A stretch of 64,000 nt of DNA from Bursaphelenchus xylophilus. Lineage: Eukaryota > Nematoda > Chromadorea > Rhabditida > Aphelenchoididae. The notes under the pieces are model-generated. The model saw only the letters and a list, made by a program, of their open reading frames with translations. It made no database searches and had not been told where the DNA came from. Below, piece after piece: positions 56,169 to 64,000 of this stretch. The first letter of the stretch is position 1; every line of letters starts with the position of its first letter. The stretch lies in the NCBI GenBank assembly GCA_904066235.2, contig CAJFCV020000006.1:11718001-11782000 (forward strand). The letters are read 5' to 3'. Made by a program: the position numbers and the translations under genes.

Positions 56169-56851
56169 TTTTTTGACAAGGAAACTGCTTCTATGGGGTA
56201 TGGAGTTACAGGTCGAGACGTATATCAAAAGAATCGCAAAAATTTTCTGATTCAGAATATGTAAAAATTAGCTGTCCAATTTTGGTTTGTAAGGGCGAAA
56301 AAACCCTCAGAACTTTTCTCGCAACACCACGCAAATGTCTCTTTTTTATATTAGAACTACTAATTAAGGTGTAGTAAATATTATTCAAATTTGATATTAT
56401 AAGACTTGTCAAGATGTTAGGGTTTACTTTAGCTCCAAACAAAGCTTTTGAATTGGTAAAAACTTGGTCAAAAAGTCTGAAATCAACAAACGAGTGCCTA
56501 AATGGTCAACTTGTATTAAAACAGGACCACTACCGCCTGAGGCGACAGAGGTTTGAAACACAGACTAAAACCAATGTAGGACAAAAAACATTTAAATTTC
56601 GTGCCAGTATCCTCTGTCTAACCAATCCTGACCGATTCACCACCGAACCGGACGATCATGGCGCATAGGCAATTTGTCTAGCGCAATAAAGTTGAATAGT
56701 TGTTGCGAGAAAAGTTCTGAGGGGGGTTTTCGCCCTTACAGCCCAAAATTGGGCAGTTAATTTTTACTTATTCTGAATCAGAAAAAAATTGCGATTTTTT
56801 GATATATCTCTCGACCTGTAACTCCATACCCCATAGAAGTACTTTCCCTGT
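56169..56851. mobile_element. Palindromic element, family F2, copy 3, with an internal insert
   Basis: The ends (TTTTTTGACAAGGAAACTGC and inverse) and arms match the F2 copies at 6640 and 46360. The right arm is broken after TTGGTAAAAACTTGGTCAAA by about 225 bp of unrelated, less AT-rich sequence (about 56478-56702), after which GTTGCGAGAAAAGTTCTGAG resumes. Confidence 0.85.
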
Positions 56852-59800
56852 GAGACTAATAAAAACTTTGTGGCAAAAATTGTTGCTTATTGGTTGGTTT
56901 CCGAAACATTATAGGGCAGCAAAGATTATTTGCGGTCAAACCAGTTTGGGAGGAGAGAAGTGATAAGACGCCGAGGACTGGTCTTATTTATGGGTCAATT
57001 TTGTGTTCATGAATAAATTAATAAACAAAGAATTGTCTGAGCGAGTAAAGGGGCTTGAATGGACAAAATTAAAGTCATAGACTTTTTTTTGGTGCTATTT
57101 AGAGTATGCAAATCCTGGAATAAGACATCAAAATTCGTTAAATTAAAAATGATGACATTATTTTATGGGGAAATTATGAAAAATCGAGAAAACACACCGT
57201 TCTCGTTCCTATTATAGTCCATTATTACTTTGACTAGATGGTTTACGCCTTATAGGACTAGACAGAAATTAATTTACGACTAAATCTTTGCTTTGTGCCA
57301 TCTTTTGTCCTGTCCTGGGTCAAGTGTTGCATTATGCAAGAAGATGGCCTTTTCGCCAAACGTAGATTGGAAACTTCGGATTTGTTGTTATAACTAAATA
57401 GTATAAAGGAAAAGCTAGTAATTTAAACAAACTATATGCCCATTAACTTGATTTAGCCTCATGAAAAAGACAAAAAACCAAAATTTCCATTACTTCGACC
57501 AGGCTTTAAAAAACCCCCGTTTTTGAAAAGCCCTAAGGCAATGAATAGAAAAATGTTGTTGCAGGCGATAGATTAATCAGTAATCTTCAAGAATACCTAA
57601 AAAAATTTCCTTCCGGCTCTAGGATTCATGCAAAAAACCCCAAAGACATTAAGGCCCGCCAATCGATAACAGTGCATAATTAAATGTGTCCGAAAAAACG
57701 AGTACTCCGCAAATTTCTCTTCCAACCTTGTTCCACCGACTTTTTTTGGACCCGCTTCCTTCGGAAACGATCAATTTTTGCAACATTTCCAACGTCGAAA
57801 GTGGACAATCAAACAACTTTCGAAGGTCATAAACAACAAGAAAACAAAAGCGAAAAAAAACAAAACAACCGCCCGAAAAATGTGACGCGCCCCCCGAAAA
57901 CTTGATTGTGAACCCACCAAAAATGAAGTTGCCCTCGGGGTGTGAAATTACACCGGGCCCGGTGTGGTGGTGGTGGGGGGCCGAGGGCGGCCTGTATGTA
58001 TAACATAAAGTGTTGATGAGGAGCAAAACAGAGGGCCTCGACCTCTTCCCCACATCTCTCCGAGTTTTTTCCCCTTTTCCGTTTTTCTCTTTCCTCTGCC
58101 CTCTGCACTCTCTCGCGGCGTTGCGGGCTGTTCCAATGCAGTGGGGGGAGAAAGTCGGGTTTTTGGGGAGGGGGGAGAAAATCGCGGCGCAAAGCAAAAA
58201 CCCAAGCGAGGAGGTGCGTATGGCGGCGGGGCGAAACGAAGCCGTCGCCGATGGTAATGGGAAGACAATGGGAAGTGTGCAGATCCCAGTGCGTATATCG
58301 CAGAGAGTTTTAAATGGAGAGGGCTGGAAATAACGCACATTGATGACTACTGGTATACTATGTGTTTATGAGAGTAGGATATAAAAAATTGTGGGGAATC
58401 AAAAAGCATTCGATGCGGAGGCCTACTTAAGGCACTAACGGAGAAAAAACATATGAAACATTGCTTTATTTACAACATCAAAGAGAGATTGTTAGAAATT
58501 TCGATGTTACAGTAACCTAGACCGAAAAAAAAATTATACAAAATAGTTTGTTTACAGAGATAAACAAAGACCTTAATTAACAATAGGACATCAAAAACAT
58601 TGTTTGTTACTCCGAAGTTTTTATATTACACTAGACCATGTGTAATGTATGGCTTAAAAATGACAAAATTGGTGTCAATTTTGAAACAAAACTTGTCTAC
58701 AGTGCAGATCGATGGCTGATTTTTATCTTAGAGCAAATTTCAGTCCAAAAATTGGAAAGATGTTGCACTAGACATCAGTTTCGTGACATTACATCAGATG
58801 TCAAATGTAATATCGAAATGTGGTTTAAATTGCTAAAAAAAATAATTAACATGGTAGAAGTTTACGTATTTTACCAATAAAATCGCTTCATCACCGCACC
58901 TCAATCCTAGTCAACCCATAAATCCCAGTCAGCCTACTACAACATAATCTAATCCTCAATTTTTTCTCTTGTCCTAAAATTTCCCAAAACTCCACTATAA
59001 TAACTGCGTAATGGCTGAAAAACAACTTACAACATGATGCATATGTTCCCCCGTCCCTAACACCATGCAACCCACCAAATCCCCTTAGGGTACAAGATAT
59101 TAAAAAACAGTCTCGCCGCTCCTCCTCAAAACCATTACTGCTTCGGGGGGTCCGAAATCAGCTGTACGAAACAAAACAAGACACCATGCGAATACAAAAG
59201 ACCGCAACCCGAGGCTATCGGCAGATAATTAGAGCACGCCGAAAGACCGTTGAGAGTGAAGAGGGCGAAGAGAAAGAGAAAGGAGTCAAACTCTCTTCTT
59301 CTTGATGCTCTTTAAAAAACAAGTAGTTGTGGCCACAAAAAAAAATGTGGACTAAATTACAGGCAGAGATGACTTTCATTGATTAGATAACCAATTTTCA
59401 GAGGTCAAAGATTACACTTCCTCCTTATATAGAGTGCTGAAAACAGCGCTAAAATTGAAACGCCGAAACGTCATAATTTTTCGGAATGCGATTTTTATGA
59501 AGTCAAAAAAAATTGAAGAGGATGGGGCAAAAAAAACAACTTTCTTGGAACGAAGAAACGATAAAAGATACGATAAATCGAATTAAAAATTACTGCATAA
59601 TTTGCAACAATTTCTGTTTAACAAACATGGGAGTAGAAAGAATATACAATAACACCTGGAAGAATGTGCAAAAAAATTCTCACGAGTCTTGTTGCACCCG
59701 TGGTATTAGAGAGAACATATACGTTTGAAATCTAACGATAAGATGATGGAAATATAAATAGCAATATCAGTGGTAATTTGCTCAAAGTCTCATGAGAATC

Positions 59801-61791
59801 TGAGAATCGCACCTCAGGCAGTTTTGCTTTAAAAGAAGACCCAATATCATCATCTATAGGCTGTGATAAAGACTGGAGTATAATATCAGTCTGTCGGGAA
59901 AATAATGTGGATTTGTTGCGCTTTGTAATCGTCCATCATCGCTTTGTAACTACACGCGGTTGGACATTTATTGCGCGACCGCGACGAGACAAAAATCCAC
60001 ATTATTTTCCCGACATTCTGATAACGGCCACCAGTAACTCCACAACCCTTCCAGCCAATGGCCATTCGATCCATCAGCGCGATAAATTGGACCCCCGCAA
60101 TCCGTCTTCTCGCCTTTACAGCCCCATTATAATATTTTTTTTTCATATTGCTTCGGAACGCCGGCGCTGACCCTCATCGCCGCCCCTCTCTCTCTCTATC
60201 TCTTCTCGCTCTCCCTCTGTCTCGCCGCCGAAGCAGAGAGGGAGCGAATAATATGAAGAAGAGGAAAAATATCTGGTCCATTCCCTTCCCTTTTTTCTTG
60301 AGGAAATGAAAATGGGAACACCCCGAAATGTTCGCGGCCCTCAGGCCTTTACAGGGGGGCAGGAAAGGGAGTGGATGTGGAATGGAGGGCTGAATATTTT
60401 ATGCACACAATTCTTTAATAAATTGGATGAAAAAATTCCCTGTAAACATGTAAATGCAAGACGAATTGGAGAGTGATGTCAGAGAGGGAAATGAAAAAAA
60501 CGAGGAGGAAATGGGATTTTAATGAACAAATAGAACAAAAAAGACATCAAACCGATGACTCTTGCAAGACTACAAATTATGAGCCAAACCTCTGTAATCC
60601 AAGTATTTAAATTACAAAAGACGAGGGATTAGTTATTGAAACATTTGGTTTATGGATCTTTTCGTAGGAGAGGTTTAAAAATCAGGCTTTGTCAACGATC
60701 TCAGTACTATGTATTTATTTCCTATAAAAATGTTGAATATATCTTGTGGGTCTGAATAACGCAAGTTAAAATTTTTAGGAAATAATGTATAGTCTAAGTG
60801 GGCCTCGTAGGCAAAGTCTGAAGAGGTTTTTAATGCCGCTGTTTGAGCACTTTCCTTATTAATCTAAAAGTTTACTTTCAGTCTTTGAAGCTCCTTTAAA
60901 CCGAAAACAAAGTTGTTGAACTGTCTGCAGATGAGAGCTAACTACAAGACCATACGGAAGTGATGCACTAATAGGTATTTCAATTCAATTTCGGCTTATT
61001 CACACTAATCACATGTAAAATCATGGAGTGTATCAGTCGGGATTCCATTGTCCGATCAGATAAGGTCTATCCATCTCAGGCCATAGCACGTCAAACTGAG
61101 ATGAGCTAAAACAGTCCGGTGAATGGATCGGCAATTTGCCAAAAAAAGATGCGAAAAAACGTTTTGCCGGAGAAGAAATGGGGAATTATCGGGGCGAGAG
61201 AGTACGTTTTTGCGTGTCTTTTTTCTCTCTTTCTCTGCGAAATCAAGACGAAGTGTAAAAAACCGATAGCAAAGTGTCTATTCCGGTCACCGGACTCCTC
61301 AGTTTGACGTGCATGGTGCTTTCGAAAATCGACGATTTTCTAATTTTCTAATAGGTATAATAAATAAAAAAAATCCGTCGGTAAGTTTTTGACTTCTATC
61401 CCTACGGCAATTTGATCATTACAAGCAATCCCAACAAATTTCAGGATAAATTTATGCAAAAAAAATTCTCCCGGAACTACGAAAAAACAGCTTTACTTTT
61501 GATCAAAAACCAAACATTTTATACTCCTTCCGAAGCCCCCACTTTCTTGGACGAACGCTTTTGATAAGAAACACCGCTGTGTCCACTCGAACTAGACATT
61601 TTTCGCAAGAAAGCGAACTGCGAGAAGCCGAGCTGCGCCCAATATTTTCGCTCTTCTTTTCTTTTCTCCCATTGCCATTCTTTCTTGCCGTTGTGAACAC
61701 TATTATTTGAATTTGCACTTTTTGTTGACTTGTTTTTTGTTGACGGCCATTTTAAAGTGTGCTGGACGTTGTTCTAAATTTTAAAAAAACC
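56852..61791. other. Intergenic region before the POT1-like gene
   Basis: No supportable gene. A GC-rich patch at 57880-58330 has open frames on both strands without family similarity and may be a promoter or UTR. A CTCTCTCTCTATCTCT tract lies near 60185-60240. A short inverted-repeat element is at 59892-60017. The rest is unique AT-rich DNA with short frames. Confidence 0.45.
59892..60017. mobile_element. Short inverted-repeat element, about 126 bp
   Basis: GTCGGGAAAATAATGTGGAT near 59895 is matched by the inverse ATCCACATTATTTTCCCGAC at about 59996-60015. The interior is a more GC-rich unique sequence with a repeated CGCTTTGTAA. It could be a tiny MITE; no duplicated target is clear. Confidence 0.6.
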
Positions 61792-63747
61792 ATGCTGATC
61801 GTGCAGTGCTTGCAATCCAAAGTTACCGACGAATTTGCAAAATGTGAAGATCTGAAGCCTGGAATGCTTGTGCAGAATTTGGTGTGCGTTGTGAAGCGGG
61901 TCGACAGTATCTGGATTGACAAGCTGAAGAACGCCATAAAAGGTAAGATTTTCTTTTTTCTTCTTCTTTTAGACACACATGACGGCATCAAACATGTCTT
62001 GTTTTCAGCTGTTCTGGAGATCTTTGATGAAACCAATCTTTATCGGCCAATAATCTGCAATCTCTGGACTCCCTGGCATTCCATTAATGGAGAGCTGAAA
62101 GCTGGTAATTTAATTCATCTCCGGCATTTCCATGCAACCTCGGTTAATGACGAGCTTCAACTAACCGGTTACTGCGGCCTCCTCAATGTCGCTGCTTTTG
62201 GCTACAACAACTACGGCGACGATATTGAATATATTTTTTGGTCAAACGAACCACCAAAAGAACAACGAGTCTATACTGCAAGCTTGGCTAAGCGAGTAAG
62301 ATTTTCCTCTAATTTTTTATGTTTTATTTTTAGGTGAAGCATCTGAGAAGATTGATCTCAGCGGTCTTCGGTGAAATGATGAGAGTTGATGCCGATATTG
62401 ACACACCAACCCAAGTGTCGGCGGAAACGTTGACCGAGATCTTTGGAGAGGCCACTACTAGTCTGAATTTTGATGAAAATTATGATTTTAACGGCACTGC
62501 AGCTACTAAAGCGGTCGCTACGAGGAGCTCAAAGGGAGAAACATCCTCAAAATCAGCCACGACTAGTACGGAGCCAAAAGTAGTTGACGACAACCAAGGA
62601 ATGAAACTTTTGATTGACTGGAGAAAAGAGAAAAGCAGCAGTAATGTCAACTTTGAAAGTACAAACTTGGCTGCGTACAAGATTGACCAAGCGCTTGGAG
62701 GAAATCGGTTGAAACGGCCTATTTCTTACGCTCCGTTTGAACTGCTGAAGCCTAGGATAAAGGGCGATGTGAAGATTTCGAAATTGTCAGAATGCACGGC
62801 TAATGGGTGCCATAATTTGGCGGTTCAGGTAAGGAATCTGTTTGCGCCGAAGTTGGATTTCGAGTGGGTCTACGCGTTTTTGGTTTATTAACATTTTAAT
62901 CCTTACACACTTATTTCTTTAATTTTTAGCTGATTGGATACGAACTTCGGGCAAACGGAAGCATTCTGAGGGTTTGGGATGGCACAAGTCCAAAGTTGTG
63001 AGTGTCATCACAACCATTGAACTGCTATTATGTTCACTTTTTTCAGCATAAACCTCGACCTCCGCGACTCATTCACACCGCCCGCCAATACGGTACATTC
63101 AACGTTAAGTCGGAAGGTCGGCAAAAGGTTTATGGATATTTTTGTACCGAAACGCTACAATGAGATTGTGGAAATGTTTAAACCGGGTGAATTTATGGTC
63201 TTGATCGGAGTCAGAATTGGCTCCTTGTATGCTCCTGAATGGACATTGGATGGAAATGAAGGGAAACGGGTCTATTTATTGAACAAAGAGGACAAACTGG
63301 GAAAGAAACTTTCCGGGTAAGTATAAACCTCTGTGCAACGAACCCATTGTGAAGCCTCTGTACAACGAACCCGTTTGTCAAAAAAACTTTAAATACAGTG
63401 GCATGTATGGATGCCAATAAAAGCCCTTTTTAACGGCTACTTTTCGAGGTACCAGGAATGAATGTTAGGTCAAAATGAATATAACGAATAAATTGTTTGG
63501 CTATGAGAGATTTGTTAACAGGGGTGTCAACAAATGAACACCATTAATATGTAGTGTTAGGGTTGTTCAGAAGTCCAATTTTTGTATCAAATAGTGTCAC
63601 AGGACATAAGGAAATTTTTATGAACAACATTGGATTTTCCCGGCAGTATCTTTTGTATTACGGTATTTCAGACAGCTCGACAAAGTCCATTTGAAGGAGT
63701 CATCCAAAGAGCCAAATTCAAGATCCAAGTCTAAATCCAAGTCTTGA
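61792..63747 (+). CDS. pot1: POT1-like telomere end-binding protein with two predicted OB folds
   Basis: Exons 61792-61942, 62009-62295, 62334-62828, 62930-62997, 63047-63316 and 63672-63747 give 448 residues. The first part fits the telomeric OB fold: LKPGMLVQNLVCVVKRV, LEIFDETN (like the IVDQTN region of human POT1), GNLIHLRHFHA and LTGYCGLLNV. A Ser/Thr-rich linker (about 180-220) follows. QLIGYELRANGSILRVWDGT (VWDGT at 326-330) closely resembles the human POT1 phrase starting OB2, and FKPGEFMVLIGVRIGSLY fits the next strands. POT1 binds the single-stranded telomere overhang. The tail is SRSKSKSKS. The intron 1 acceptor is ambiguous: TTTTAG at 61972 would add DTHDGIKHVLFS. Assignment is by motif reading only. 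Confidence 0.74.
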
Positions 63748-64000
63748 AGACAAAGAAAAAGGAAAATATTTTGCTCAATTATTTGTTGAATTCTATATAA
63801 TGACATAAAGATATATTTATTGACTTTTGTGCATGCTTTTTTAGTCAAGTTTTTGTTTCAAATAGCAAATGTGCCTTTCGGAAGACTTGGTCTTTCAAAC
63901 TTCGAAGTTTAGAGTTGAAAAATTACTCTTGTTTTTTTTTCTAATTAGATACGGTTGACTTGACATGACAATTTGAAATCTTACAATGCGATTTGTTGAT

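Noticed and set aside
57649..58340. Minus-strand frame of 229 codons and overlapping plus-strand frames
   Set aside because: GC-rich patch with few stops in all frames; no recognisable domain and no matching exons around it. Considered as a possible promoter or UTR instead.
61752..62036. Minus-strand frame overlapping the first exons of the POT1-like gene
   Set aside because: Antisense shadow; the plus-strand exons join in phase and match a known family.

Overview
The window is nuclear DNA of a nematode. It is AT-rich and every gene is split by GT-AG introns. Several start codons lie just downstream of TTTCAG- or TTTTAG-type sites that look like trans-splice acceptors, and two genes are spaced like a nematode operon. 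All gene calls were made by reading exons from the sequence and joining them in phase. Three recognised genes (nck-1, pcca-1, ain-1) and two profilins have relatives that I recall as X-linked in C. elegans, so the window may derive from the X-linked linkage group; this rests on memory and inference.

Layout. 1-4.3 kb: tandem and fold-back repeats. 4.3-6.0 kb (+): profilin A. 7.4-9.0 kb (-): a probable two-gene operon, an unrecognised coiled-coil protein followed by elongin C. 9.0-15.3 kb: a gene-free field of tandem arrays and GCACWGTGC clusters. 15.3-24.7 kb (+): nck-1, an SH3-SH3-SH3-SH2 adaptor with very long, repeat-filled introns. 25.5-28.2 kb (-): a CLCC1-like ER membrane protein that appears fused to a C-terminal SH2 domain. 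28.9-29.5 kb (+): profilin B. 29.8-30.8 kb (+): CacyBP/SIP-like protein. 31.0-39.6 kb (-): propionyl-CoA carboxylase alpha subunit. 39.6-44.4 kb: transposon ends and hairpins. 44.4-52.8 kb (-): a GW182-family miRISC protein, AIN-1-like. 52.8-61.8 kb: large palindromes and transposon debris. 61.8-63.7 kb (+): a POT1-like telomere protein with two predicted OB folds.

The genes are ordinary conserved cell-biology genes with no common pathway. The unusual part is the non-coding DNA: (i) five clusters, about 70 copies by eye, of the odd palindrome GCAC-N-GTGC, one of which lies inside a clean TA-flanked mobile element; (ii) nested palindromes, with one MITE family sitting at the centres of other palindromes; (iii) long introns each filled by its own tandem array, with unrelated arrays sharing the same short words; (iv) a five-unit array carrying a CTGTTTCA (21U-RNA promoter-like) word in pcca-1 intron 1. 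No rRNA, tRNA, SL RNA or CRISPR was recognised.
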